The notes: generated from the sequence alone by a model not told the origin. DNA of 64,000 nt from Holophagaceae bacterium (GCA_016720465.1 JADKKO010000004.1:1364001-1428000), one strand, 5' to 3'. Shown: positions 35,515 to 44,040, counted from the first letter of the stretch. Translations and numbers: made by a program.

Positions 35515-37937
35515 TCCGCGCCGTTGGTCAGAAGATGTTTCCCGGTGGCGCAGGACGCCCCGCAATCGGTTTCCGAGTAGCTGCCTGGGGCGGCTTTGGT
35601 GAATCCAGTGACCCACATGTTGGTCTTCTTGTTCTGATAGGCATAGCGCGCCGGGAAGGTCGTGCTGTCACCGTCTCCTATGAGCCGGGCCAGCTTGCCG
35701 CCGTGGGGCACCAGTATATGGCAGTTGTAGCAGGTCACGGTGCGGCCCGTGTGTTTTGCGTGGGCCCTATTGTTGCTTGTATAGGTGTGGCAATTGGAGC
35801 AGAAGGTGGTGTTGTAAAGCGTGGCGCCGTTGAAATTCCCCGTGGGCGGCCAGAGCGTCTGCGGCCCGCGCAGCATGAATTGGGTCGCGGACCCATGGGG
35901 ACCCTGGGCGGCCGGAGAAGCCGAATCCGTGTTGTGGCAGTCGCTGCACATCATGGTCTGGGTGCCGATGTTGGCGCTGGAGTTCCAGGGCGCCTTCATC
36001 TGGGCGGTGGTGAGGGCCTTTGGGGTCCCGTTGCCCGTGCCGGAATTGAGGCCGGCGGCGACGGGGTGGAAGGAGGCATTTGCCGGATTGAATTCCAGGG
36101 ACACATCGGTTTCCTGGGCGATCTGGTAGGCCTGGTTAGTCTGGGTGGCGCCCGCATAGGCAGGCGTGATGGTGAGGCTGGTGGCAGTGGAGGCGGTGAT
36201 CCGATACCAGGCGGTGGTGGCGTCGGAATTTTTCCGGATCCAGGCCCCCACCAGGGCGGTATTGCTGGCGGATGAAACAGGCCAGCCCGGGGCCGTGCTC
36301 CCCGCCGCCACGGTGGTTCCACCGGCGGTGAAATTGGCCGTGCCCGTGCTGTAGATGACGCTCCTTCCGGCGGGAGGATTGGCGCCGAAGGAGGTGCTGG
36401 TGTGGCACTTCATGCAGATCTGGTATTCCTTTGAAGCGGTGGCTGGCGTCCCGAAGGTGGCGGCAGTCCAGTTGGCAGCCCCGAAGGTCACGGTCACTCC
36501 GGTGACACCCTGCAAGGCCCCGGTGCCGATGGCGTTCCTGGTGGCGGTGGCCGTGGTGGCGTAGGTATGGGCGAGCCCTGCCTTGTGCATGTTGTGGCAA
36601 TCGATGCAGCTCACCGCCCGCCCAGCCACCTGTTTCGTGGGATCGGTGCTGTGTCCGATGGCTTTTGTGATGGGCGCCAGCACATCCTTGGTGGGCGTTC
36701 CGTCGTGGCAGACGAAGCAGAAGTTGTTGTCGTTCGCAGCCACCAGGAGCTTGGGGTACTTGGTCGCCGTGTTGGCCGCATCGGGCCATCCATGGGGGGA
36801 GTGGCAGTTGGAGCAGGCGCCGCGCTTGGCGGTGTCGGTGATGGCCGGATAGGCGCTGGCCGGCGTGTGCCGGTCATCGCCGGGCCAGAGAACGCCCTGG
36901 GTGGCGCTGTAATGGATTCCGTTGGCCAGGTCCGAATTGGTGTGGCAGTCGGCGCATAGCACGGGCTGGCTTGCGACCCGCTGGAGGGTCCCATTCGAGA
37001 CGGGCGCGTAGTGGACCTTGTGGCAGGACTGGCACCTCACTTTGTTGGTGGCGTCCAGGGGGACTGTGGTCGGCGCCTTGTAATTCCCCACTGGAACCAC
37101 GACGCCCACGGGATGGGAACCTCCGGTGGAGGAGGTCTGGTCATGGGCGATGTGGCAGTCCACGCACATCTGGTCCGCGTCGTTCGCCACCCGCTGGAAA
37201 TGTTTGAGCCCCCCGGTCCGCGCCGCGGGATCGAAGGGCATGTTGGCCTGGATGTGCTGGTCATGGCAGGTGGAGCACATCATCTGGCCGTTTTCCAGGC
37301 GGCTGGCCAGAGTCGGGTCCGCCGGGGCGCGCACCGCGGCGCGCACAATGATGTTCCACTTGTCGCCGAGCAGAAAAGAGGTCCCGGTGCCATCGGCGAA
37401 TTTCACGGATACGCCCTGGTCCAGCAGGACGCTGGGGCCGGTGGTCAGGCCAGTGCCCGATCCCCCGCCCGGCGAGGTTGCGGTCCAGGAGAACTGTGCC
37501 CCGCCCACGTTTCCGGCGGTGGTGATCGTGAGGGTGTAGGTCTTGGCATAGGCCCCGGTGAAGGCTCCCAAGGGCATCACGGTTCCCGTCGAAGTGTTCG
37601 GGGTGCCTTTCACGGCCCGTCCCGCCGGCCCGGCGTCCCATCGGTGGGAGTTGCCCGATGCCGCGGTTCCCGCGGGGAGTCCGGGGGCTGCGTCGGCCTG
37701 GTCGAGCGGCCCGAAGGGTTTCGCGCTGGCCGTCCCGCCGGGCACATGGCAGCTCATGCATAGATTCGCATTGCCCGCGACGGCGGTGAGCGTCGCCCCT
37801 GGGGAGGCATGGAGCGTGTGGCAGGATTTGCATTCGACGGTCCTGCTCGTGTCGTGGGGAGGATCCGAAGCCAGCAGCGCGGTGCAGGGAAGAATCCCGA
37901 GGCCGATGGCCAGGAGCATATTTCGCAGACGGATCAT
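35508..37937 (-). CDS. Secreted 13-heme c-type cytochrome
   Basis: An 809-residue exported protein (signal peptide MIRLRNMLLAIGLGILPCTALLAS) with thirteen CXXCH motifs, among them CKSCH, CMSCH, CSTCH, CVDCH, CQSCH, CADCH, CSNCH, CFVCH, CIDCH, CMKCH, CSDCH, CSNCH and CYNCH. Two heme-free beta-rich insertions lie between motifs 2 and 3 and between motifs 10 and 11, probably surface modules. The C-terminus has CGASC followed five positions on by His, which is not a standard heme site. Its start overlaps the NHL gene by four bases, and resB begins within its last codons. Likely periplasmic, outer-surface or filament-forming electron carrier. Confidence 0.9.
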   Translation of the reverse strand: MIRLRNMLLAIGLGILPCTALLASDPPHDTSRTVECKSCHTLHASPGATLTAVAGNANLCMSCHVPGGTASAKPFGPLDQADAAPGLPAGTAASGNSHRWDAGPAGRAVKGTPNTSTGTVMPLGAFTGAYAKTYTLTITTAGNVGGAQFSWTATSPGGGSGTGLTTGPSVLLDQGVSVKFADGTGTSFLLGDKWNIIVRAAVRAPADPTLASRLENGQMMCSTCHDQHIQANMPFDPAARTGGLKHFQRVANDADQMCVDCHIAHDQTSSTGGSHPVGVVVPVGNYKAPTTVPLDATNKVRCQSCHKVHYAPVSNGTLQRVASQPVLCADCHTNSDLANGIHYSATQGVLWPGDDRHTPASAYPAITDTAKRGACSNCHSPHGWPDAANTATKYPKLLVAANDNNFCFVCHDGTPTKDVLAPITKAIGHSTDPTKQVAGRAVSCIDCHNMHKAGLAHTYATTATATRNAIGTGALQGVTGVTVTFGAANWTAATFGTPATASKEYQICMKCHTSTSFGANPPAGRSVIYSTGTANFTAGGTTVAAGSTAPGWPVSSASNTALVGAWIRKNSDATTAWYRITASTATSLTITPAYAGATQTNQAYQIAQETDVSLEFNPANASFHPVAAGLNSGTGNGTPKALTTAQMKAPWNSSANIGTQTMMCSDCHNTDSASPAAQGPHGSATQFMLRGPQTLWPPTGNFNGATLYNTTFCSNCHTYTSNNRAHAKHTGRTVTCYNCHILVPHGGKLARLIGDGDSTTFPARYAYQNKKTNMWVTGFTKAAPGSYSETDCGASCATGKHLLTNGADW

Positions 37938-39343
37938 TGCGAACCTCCTCGTGGCTCTAAACCAGATCCATCAGCAAGCAGCGCGCCCGCCGGGACAGTA
38001 TTCCCACTGCCCCCCTGCGTCACGTAGACCGGAACGAGACCTTCGAAGCTCCGGCCATCCGCAAGCAGCCCCTTCACGATCACGGTGCCTTTCCCGTCGG
38101 GGAGGGTCGCCACGAGGCTTTTCCTGTCGAATTGGACGCGCAGCTCGGGAATCCCATCCCCATCGAAGTCGCCGACCTCGGCGCCCTTGAACCGCCTTGC
38201 GGCGATCCCATTCGCGGAAACCGACTCTGGAAGGATCATTCCCGGCGCTTGGCCGGACACTTTCAGCAGGCCCACCACTTTATTCGGCTCGAGGCTCCCG
38301 GTGCCCACTGGAGTGGCCCGGACCCCGATGCGGTCGAAGGTGGCGGGGAGGAGCTTGATGTCTGCCGGAAGGGATTTTGGATCGCTGAACGTGTCGAGCC
38401 CGAAGATCTCCACGCGCGTATTGCCCGGTGACACCACAAAAAGCCGGTTGTTGCGATCGATGGAGAGACTCACAGGCGCTTTCAATTCACCCAGGCCTTC
38501 GCCAAAACGCCCGATGGTCGAGATGGCGTTTCCCAGGGCGTCGATCACCTTGACGGTGCCTTGGAAGGCGTCAGCCACAAAGATCCGGCCCAGGGAATCT
38601 CCGGCGAGGCCTTGGGTCCGGCTGAAGGGCCCCAGCCCCATCATGGTGCTGCGTCCGAAGGTTCGTAAAAACAGCCCATCGGCTGAAAAGACCTGGATCC
38701 GGTTGTTGTTCTGGTCCGCCACGAAAATTTCGCCGCTGCCGCTCACGTAGAGGCCGGAGGGGAAATTGAGCTGGCCGTTCGAAGCCCCGGACCCCCCAAA
38801 TTGGCGCACGGCGGATCCGCCGGCCGAGTAGACCTTGATGAGATCCGCGCGGCTGTCGCTTACCAGGATCATCCCCGCGAGTGGGGAACTGGCGGGGATC
38901 GTGATGTGGTTGGGCATCAGGAACTCGCCGGCGCCCTGGCCGAGCCGGTCCACGAGGGTCCAATCGGGAAGGAACACGGACACGCTTCCGGTGCCCTCTT
39001 CGCCGACATAGATGCGGCCGGCGCTGTCCACGGCGATCCCGAGGGGATGCTTCAGCCCGCTTTTCATGGAAACCAGCCGTCCCTGTTCATCGCGGACGAT
39101 GACTTTGCCCAGGGTGTGATCGGTGATGTAGACGCGCCCGGCGGCATCCGTCGCGATCCGGGAGGGCGCCATCAACCCCTCGCGGTAGGCGCGCAGGGGC
39201 GTCACCTGCGGAGCAGGGAGGGCCGAGATGGGGCCGGCGGGTCCGGCCTCGCCGCGTGCCCCAAGGGGGGATGGCCCGGCGGACAACAAAGACAGCGCGA
39301 TGCCTGCCCTCAGCAGCCGCGCGAACCTACCCATCGTCCGCAT
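37934..39343 (-). CDS. Secreted NHL-repeat beta-propeller protein, first gene of the cytochrome/maturation operon
   Basis: The start at 39343 has AGGAG seven bases upstream and gives MRTMGRFARLLRAGIALSLLSAG as a signal peptide. The 469-residue protein has about six NHL blades (APSRIATDAAGRVYITDHT, HPLGIAVDSAGRIYVGEEG, FPSGLYVSGSGEIFVADQNNN, and others) over residues 50-310. A C-terminal domain contains a calcium-binding-like GDFDGDGIPELR loop near residue 415. NHL propellers accompany multiheme cytochrome clusters in Geobacter-like bacteria. It may dock cytochromes, but this is inference. The composite promoter element at 39505-39570 lies upstream. Confidence 0.85.
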   Translation of the reverse strand: MRTMGRFARLLRAGIALSLLSAGPSPLGARGEAGPAGPISALPAPQVTPLRAYREGLMAPSRIATDAAGRVYITDHTLGKVIVRDEQGRLVSMKSGLKHPLGIAVDSAGRIYVGEEGTGSVSVFLPDWTLVDRLGQGAGEFLMPNHITIPASSPLAGMILVSDSRADLIKVYSAGGSAVRQFGGSGASNGQLNFPSGLYVSGSGEIFVADQNNNRIQVFSADGLFLRTFGRSTMMGLGPFSRTQGLAGDSLGRIFVADAFQGTVKVIDALGNAISTIGRFGEGLGELKAPVSLSIDRNNRLFVVSPGNTRVEIFGLDTFSDPKSLPADIKLLPATFDRIGVRATPVGTGSLEPNKVVGLLKVSGQAPGMILPESVSANGIAARRFKGAEVGDFDGDGIPELRVQFDRKSLVATLPDGKGTVIVKGLLADGRSFEGLVPVYVTQGGSGNTVPAGALLADGSGLEPRGGSQ

Positions 39344-39504
39344 TCGCATCCTCCTGGTTTGGCTGGGCCGCAACTTTTGGGTGGCGGTTGCCATGGTTGG
39401 GTGGACCTTGATCGATCCATGCCCTCTCACGTCGATCGATGAAACGGATCAGGTGCTTCATAAAGGTCGATTCGGGAAGCCGTTCAAGCAGACCCGGCGC
39501 TAAC

Positions 39505-39570
39505 CAAACTGAGTCCTCAACCTTAAAACCAGATTAAGGAACGCCTTTCGGGCGTGTGATGTTGATCACT
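39505..39570 (-). promoter_or_regulatory. Composite element copy 1: CRP/FNR-like palindrome plus TTAA box
   Basis: Read on the minus strand: AGTGA-TCAACA-TCACA (39570-39555), then 16 bases, then CTTAATC-TGG-TTTTAAGGTT (39538-39519) and a tail containing GGACTCAGTTTGG. The TTAA copies are 11 bp apart and also form the inverted repeat CCTTAA-N7-TTAAGG. The second copy, at 42078-42144 in front of the other NHL gene, has the same parts with the same 16-bp gap. The element ends about 160 bp upstream of the NHL start codon. The OmpR-type regulator encoded at 41096-41776 is a plausible ligand of the TTAA box. Confidence 0.7.
39541..39555 (-). terminator. Possible weak terminator hairpin of the two-component operon
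   Basis: On the minus strand ACGCC-CGAAA-GGCGT folds into a five-pair stem followed by TCCTTAA. It lies 135 bp beyond the kinase stop. It also fills the 16-bp gap between the two parts of the composite element, so it may be structural coincidence. The T-run is poor. Confidence 0.3.
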
Positions 39571-39689
39571 ACTTGGATTTCGATTGGTTTTTTCTACTCG
39601 CGCCGCAGCAGGAACAAGCCAACAGCGCCATTCGTGCAGAGGTAGGCTGCCAAGGCATTCACGGGGAATCCAAGGGGATGGGACCTCGG

Positions 39690-41099
39690 CTAGGCCGTTT
39701 CAATTTTGGGGAAGTCCGCGGTGATGATGGCTCCGCCTCCAGGGCGGTTGGCGGCGGCAATGCTCCCCCCGTGCTCCTTGACGACCCATGCTGCGATCGC
39801 GAGGCCCAGTCCGACCCCCGGGACATTGGTGCGGGACCTGGAGAGGTCGGAGCGGAAGAACCGCTCGAAGATGCGGGTCAGGTCTGGCTCCGGGATGCCA
39901 GGACCCGTGTCGAGGACCGAGAACCGCACCATTCCGTTTTGCCGGCTGAGGTCCGCCGACACGGTACCGCCAATGGGCGTGTATTTCAGAGCGTTGTCCA
40001 GCAGGTTGCCGACCACCTGGTGCAGCCAGCGGTCATCCCCCAGGATTTCATCCGGGACGAGCCCCAGGACTTCAAGGTGGATGTTCCGCTCCTGGGCCTG
40101 GAACTGATGGGCTTCGATCTGGGCCTCCAGGATGTGGTCCAACCCGACCGGGGCCAGCTTCATCACCACCCGGTTGGCATCGGCCCTCGCCAGGAACAGG
40201 AGATCTTCCACGATCGTGCGGATGCGGTCGACTTCCTCCCCCATGCTTTTCATGGCGGCTTCGTACTCTTCCGAGGTCCGCTCCTGTTCCAGGGTCACGT
40301 CGATGGTGTTGCGGACGGTCGCCAGGGGGTTGCGGAGTTCGTGCGATGCGTCCGCCGTGAAGCGTTTCATGGCATCGAAGGAAGTTTCCAGACGCGCGAA
40401 CATCCTGTTGAGCGTTTCCGCCAGCATCCCCGTCTCGCCCTCGAGCCCCCGGTCGGGGATGCGTTGATCGAGGCTGCTGGCTTCAATCTCTCTGGCTTTT
40501 TCGATGATGCGAATGATCGGTGTCAGGGCCCGTCCGACGATCCAATACGCGCCGGCGAAGGAGGCCAGGACGCCGAGCAAAGCCAGGCTCGTGAAATCAA
40601 GCATCAAGCGCCGGAGCATCGCCTGGACATCGCCCATGTTTTCGAAAACCCGGATGACGCCCTGCTCCCCGATCCTCTTGTCAAAAGGCACCAGCAGGAC
40701 GCGCCAGTAGATCCTCCCCTCCTTGCGGATCTGGAATTCGGGAGCGGTCATCACCTCCTTCGACGGGGGCATGATCCAGGAGTCCAGATTGCCTTCAGGC
40801 AATCTACGCGAACGGTGGATGACCCGTTCGCGGCCACCGAACCGTTCAGTGATGATCACCCTGCCCATGTGCCGGAGCTGCTCCTCCTGCCGGGGCGTGA
40901 GGGAGCTTCCGATTTCATCATCGGCCAGGACGGCCAGGATGGAAGCTCCACGGGCCCTGAGGTGGTCGTCGTAGTGCCGCACCATGTGGTACCGGACCAG
41001 CACGAAGACCAGGGATCCGATGATGCAGAGGCCGAGGGTCATCGCGATGCAGTACCACATCGTGAGCTTGTACCGGAGGGTGCGGCGGAACCGCATCAT
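39690..41099 (-). CDS. Membrane sensor histidine kinase
   Basis: The 469-residue inner-membrane kinase has one helix at residues 13-37, a periplasmic sensing region of about 125 residues without cysteine or heme motifs, a second helix at 168-190, and a HAMP linker. The HisKA box ASHELRNPLATVRNT has the phospho-accepting His253. The HATPase domain has HQVVGNLLDNALKYTP (N box), DTGPGIPEPDLTRIFERFF and GVGLGLAIAAWVVKEHGG. All catalytic boxes are present. It overlaps the response-regulator gene by four bases and sits between two cytochrome operons, so it probably tunes their expression to an extracytoplasmic signal. Confidence 0.92.
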   Translation of the reverse strand: MMRFRRTLRYKLTMWYCIAMTLGLCIIGSLVFVLVRYHMVRHYDDHLRARGASILAVLADDEIGSSLTPRQEEQLRHMGRVIITERFGGRERVIHRSRRLPEGNLDSWIMPPSKEVMTAPEFQIRKEGRIYWRVLLVPFDKRIGEQGVIRVFENMGDVQAMLRRLMLDFTSLALLGVLASFAGAYWIVGRALTPIIRIIEKAREIEASSLDQRIPDRGLEGETGMLAETLNRMFARLETSFDAMKRFTADASHELRNPLATVRNTIDVTLEQERTSEEYEAAMKSMGEEVDRIRTIVEDLLFLARADANRVVMKLAPVGLDHILEAQIEAHQFQAQERNIHLEVLGLVPDEILGDDRWLHQVVGNLLDNALKYTPIGGTVSADLSRQNGMVRFSVLDTGPGIPEPDLTRIFERFFRSDLSRSRTNVPGVGLGLAIAAWVVKEHGGSIAAANRPGGGAIITADFPKIETA

Positions 41100-41776
41100 G
41101 GCTGCTCCTGCATCGTGTAGCCCACGCCCCGGAGCGTCTGGATCAGCTTGACGGACCGCCCCTGGTCGATCTTCTTGCGGAGGAAATTGATGTAGACCTC
41201 CACCAGGTTGGAACCCCCGTCATAGGCGTCGTCCGAGGCCCATACGTTTTCCAGGATCATGGCGCGGGTGAGCGCGAGGCCCTTCCTGCTCATCAAGTAT
41301 TCGAGGAGCACGAGCTCCTTGGCGGTCAGGCTGATCACCTGGCCGGCCCTCCGGACTTCCCGCGTCTGGAGATCCAATTCGAGATCCGCCACCTTCAAGG
41401 TGGTCCGCAATTCCACCGCGGGACGGCGGGTGACCGCCCGCAGCCTTGCCAGCAGCTCCTTGAACGCGAAGGGCTTGGGGAGGTAATCGTCGGCGCCCAG
41501 GTCCAGCCCTCGGACGCGGTCATCCACGCTGCTCCGCGAGGTGAGCATCATGACCGGAAGGCTGCTTCCGGATTTGCGCAACTCGCACAGGACTTCGAAA
41601 CCATCCTTCTTCGGCAGCATGACATCGAGGATGATGGCGGCGTAGTTGCCTTCCCGGGCCATGTTCAGCCCCAGCTCGCCGTCCTCGGCCCACTCGGCGA
41701 TGTAGCCATTTTCCTTGAGCCCTTTGAGCAGGACCTGTGCGAGTTTGGCCTCGTCTTCGACAATGAGGATTTTCAT
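41096..41776 (-). CDS. OmpR/PhoB-family response regulator
   Basis: A 226-residue two-domain protein: a receiver (acidic pair ED at residues 7-9, phosphorylated Asp51 in ILDVMLPKKDG, conserved Thr and Lys in MLTSR and LPKPF) and a winged-helix DNA-binding domain (RRAGQVISLTAKELVLLEYLMSRKG..., VEVYINFLRKKI, IQTLRGVGYTM). It is probably phosphorylated by the downstream kinase. Family members usually bind direct repeats about 11 bp apart, which matches the TTAA spacing in the elements at 39505 and 42078 on either side of this gene pair. Confidence 0.93.
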   Translation of the reverse strand: MKILIVEDEAKLAQVLLKGLKENGYIAEWAEDGELGLNMAREGNYAAIILDVMLPKKDGFEVLCELRKSGSSLPVMMLTSRSSVDDRVRGLDLGADDYLPKPFAFKELLARLRAVTRRPAVELRTTLKVADLELDLQTREVRRAGQVISLTAKELVLLEYLMSRKGLALTRAMILENVWASDDAYDGGSNLVEVYINFLRKKIDQGRSVKLIQTLRGVGYTMQEQP

Positions 41777-42235
41777 GGGGTCCTTCGAGGTCCGGCGGGT
41801 TGACCATCCAAATGGCTGGTTGAGGGTGCACTGAAATCATATCGGTACGGATGCCCGCTTCCTGGAATCTGGAGGTGGAGATCCCCGAGGTGCCGATGGC
41901 CCGTCCGGACGGGAACCCGCAACCCAAAAGCCCAGCCCACACTTGGTCCTGGCCATGCAGTGGCCAGCGTCCGGTAGCCGTTCAACCTCGCTTGGCGAAA
42001 ATTCGCATCCCGGGGCAATCCCTGCCGGTGGCAAGCCTTCCAAAAACGTTGATTGAAAAAACTGCGCAGGACCCAGACGTGATCGAAGTCACTCAACTAG
42101 GTGATTCCACTTAATCGGATTTTAAGGTTCGGGGCTCAAGTTGAACTGTGCCGGGTAGATCCGGCAGGGATCAGGCCCAGATCAATTCCGACCGGCCGGA
42201 TCCGTTTCAAGGATCAATACCGAGGGTTAATCGCA
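41777..42235. other. 459-bp divergent region between the response regulator and the second NHL operon
   Basis: The right part holds composite element copy 2 (42078-42144) and the GAGGG ribosome site near 42222 for the NHL gene. The left 300 bp should contain the response-regulator promoter, but I see no clear -35/-10 pair, hairpin or small gene there. Confidence 0.5.
42078..42144 (+). promoter_or_regulatory. Composite element copy 2: CRP/FNR-like palindrome plus TTAA box
   Basis: CGTGA-TCGAAG-TCACT (42078-42093), 16 bases, then CTTAATC-GGA-TTTTAAGGTT (42110-42129), then CGGGGCTCAAGTTGA. The box and tail match copy 1 at 39505-39570 in about 27 of 35 positions, and the distance between palindrome and box is identical. 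The TTAA copies are again 11 bp apart. It points toward the NHL gene and ends about 90 bp before its start codon. Confidence 0.7.
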
Positions 42236-43306
42236 GTGTCCAAGTTCCGCCCGATCATGACCGCAGCCGCCCTGGCATGGCTGGCCTGCGCTTCTCCTGC
42301 CTTGCATGGGCAGAAGGGTGGAACCGCCCCGACCCAAGGCCAGGCCGAATCCCTGGTCTGGCCCCCGCCCCCGGCCGCTCCGCGCATCAAGTGGCTGGCT
42401 GAATACCGCAATGAATTCGACATCGGCGCCAAGAAGAAGCGCAGCTTCGTGGACCGGCTTGCGGGGCGCAGTGAACAGGTGCTCTGGATCAAGCGGCCCA
42501 TGTCCGTGGCCATCGATGAACAAGGCACCATGTTCGTGGGCGACTTCGGCCAGGGCATCATCGGCCTGGATGTCAAAGCCAAGCGCATGTGGCTTTTCTC
42601 GTCGGTGTCCAACCGTACGCTTCCTACGCCTTCGGGCCTGGCGGTGGACTCCAAGGTGGTCTACGCCACGGATTCCAACACCAATGCCCTGGTCGCCTTC
42701 GACAAGGCAGGCCAGCAGCTCGCCGCCCTCGGCGCGACGGATGGAATCAAGCGACCGGTGGGCGTGGCGGTGGATGAGAGCCGGGACCTGGTGGTCATGG
42801 TGAACGGAGGCGACCACAGCGTCTGGCTGCTCAACCGCGCCTTCAAGATCGTCAAGAAAATCGGCCAGCGCGGCGACAAGCCAGGACAATTCAATTTCCC
42901 CACCTACTGCTGCATCATCCCCGGCAAGGGCTTCGCGGTGGCGGACAGCGGCAATTTCCGCATCCAGCTCTTCGATTTCAACGGACGCTTCCTGAGCACT
43001 TTCGGTAAAGCCGGGGACATGTCCGGCCAATTCGCTCGCCCCAAGGGCCTCGCGGTGGATTCCGACGGCCAGCTGTACGTGGTCGACGGCGCCTTCTCCA
43101 ATTTCCAGATCTTCCGGCTGGATGGCCAGATTCTCACCTTCGTGGGCCAGGGCGGCACCCGCAAGGGGCAGTTCCAGTCGCCCACCAGCATCGCGATCTC
43201 CAAGGACGGCGTCATCCTCGTGGCCGACCAGCTGAACGGCCGCATCCAGAAATTCCAGTACCTTCCCCTGCCCGCGGCCGACGTCCCAACGCCCCCCAAA
43301 GGCTGA
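42236..43306 (+). CDS. Secreted NHL-repeat beta-propeller protein, first gene of the tetraheme/barrel operon
   Basis: A GTG start at 42236 gives VSKFRPIMTAAALAWLACASPALHG as a signal peptide, with GAGGG upstream; ATG 42257 is a possible alternative. The protein has 356 residues. NHL blades are seen as RPMSVAIDEQGTMFVGDFGQG, TPSGLAVDSKVVYATDSNTN, RPVGVAVDESRDLVVMVNGG, RPKGLAVDSDGQLYVVDGAF and SPTSIAISKDGVILVADQLNG, enough for a six-bladed propeller. There is no heme motif. It parallels the NHL gene that opens the divergent operon and is followed after 56 bp by an OmcE-like cytochrome. Likely a periplasmic or surface docking or assembly partner. Confidence 0.85.
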   Translation: MSKFRPIMTAAALAWLACASPALHGQKGGTAPTQGQAESLVWPPPPAAPRIKWLAEYRNEFDIGAKKKRSFVDRLAGRSEQVLWIKRPMSVAIDEQGTMFVGDFGQGIIGLDVKAKRMWLFSSVSNRTLPTPSGLAVDSKVVYATDSNTNALVAFDKAGQQLAALGATDGIKRPVGVAVDESRDLVVMVNGGDHSVWLLNRAFKIVKKIGQRGDKPGQFNFPTYCCIIPGKGFAVADSGNFRIQLFDFNGRFLSTFGKAGDMSGQFARPKGLAVDSDGQLYVVDGAFSNFQIFRLDGQILTFVGQGGTRKGQFQSPTSIAISKDGVILVADQLNGRIQKFQYLPLPAADVPTPPKG

Positions 43307-43362
43307 ATTCTCACTCCCCACACCTTTTTTCATCCCTCCAACCCTCTCCAAAGGAGAAACCC

Positions 43363-43977
43363 ATGAAGCTGCTGCTTCGCACCCTGCTAGTCCTGGCCCC
43401 CATGGCCCTTTCGGCCCAGGGCATCGTCGGCTCCAAGCACGATCTGTCCACCAAGTACGGCAATGTGGATGGCCAGGTCTGCATCTTCTGCCACACGCCC
43501 CACCAGGCGACGGCCAGCATCGCCGGCCCGTTGTGGAACCACTCGGCCTCCACCGCGACCACCTACACCACCTACACCAACACCGCGGGCGTCACGGCCG
43601 GCCAGCCCGGCACCATGAGCGTGGCCTGCCTTTCCTGCCATGACGGCACCGTGGCCGTGGGCAGCATCATCAACAACGGCGGCCGGGGCAACCCGACCTG
43701 GACAGCCGCGCTGCCCGGCTACGACGCCACCGGCATCCTGCTTCCGGCCAACGTCAACTACGTGGGCACCGACCTGAGCAATGACCATCCCGTGGGCGTC
43801 GTCTATCCCACCACAGGCACCAAGTTTGTGGCGGTCGCCTCCCTGGTCGGCCCGAAGCTGTACGGCGGCAATGTCGAGTGCGCTTCCTGCCACCGGGTGC
43901 ACACCCCGACCTTCACGCCCTTCCTGCGCATGGCCAACACCGCATCCGCGCTCTGCGTCGCTTGCCACATCAAGTAG
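43363..43977 (+). CDS. OmcE-like secreted tetraheme c-type cytochrome
   Basis: A 204-residue exported protein (signal peptide MKLLLRTLLVLAPMALSAQG; AAAGGAG site 7 nt before ATG) with four heme motifs: CIFCH (residues 40-44), CLSCH, CASCH and CVACH. Size, heme number and the N-terminal GIVGSKHDLS resemble the Geobacter tetraheme OmcE group, known to polymerise into cytochrome filaments. Four non-motif histidines (KHDLS, TPH, NDHP, RVH) recur in the paralogues at 47185 and 56046 and could be the distal ligands. It is followed by a strong terminator, as expected for an abundant product. Filament formation is inference. Confidence 0.88.
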   Translation: MKLLLRTLLVLAPMALSAQGIVGSKHDLSTKYGNVDGQVCIFCHTPHQATASIAGPLWNHSASTATTYTTYTNTAGVTAGQPGTMSVACLSCHDGTVAVGSIINNGGRGNPTWTAALPGYDATGILLPANVNYVGTDLSNDHPVGVVYPTTGTKFVAVASLVGPKLYGGNVECASCHRVHTPTFTPFLRMANTASALCVACHIK

Positions 43978-43999
43978 CCTGGGCGTAGTCCAGATTCTT

Positions 44000-44040
44000 C
44001 CGGGGCCGCGCAGGAACTTCTACGCGGCCCCGGGTTTGTT
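44000..44040 (+). terminator. Strong intrinsic terminator after the tetraheme cytochrome gene
   Basis: CCGGGGCCGCG (44000-44010) pairs perfectly with CGCGGCCCCGG (44023-44033) around a 12-base loop and is followed by GTTTGTT. It lies 22 bp after the stop codon. Confidence 0.8.

Larger units (their letters stand above)
39344..39689. other. 346-bp promoter region of the NHL-cytochrome-maturation operon
   Basis: This gap separates the sensor-kinase stop from the NHL start, both on the minus strand. It contains the AGGAG ribosome site beside the NHL start, the composite regulatory element at 39505-39570 and a small GC hairpin at 39541-39555. The remainder shows no gene. Confidence 0.6.
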
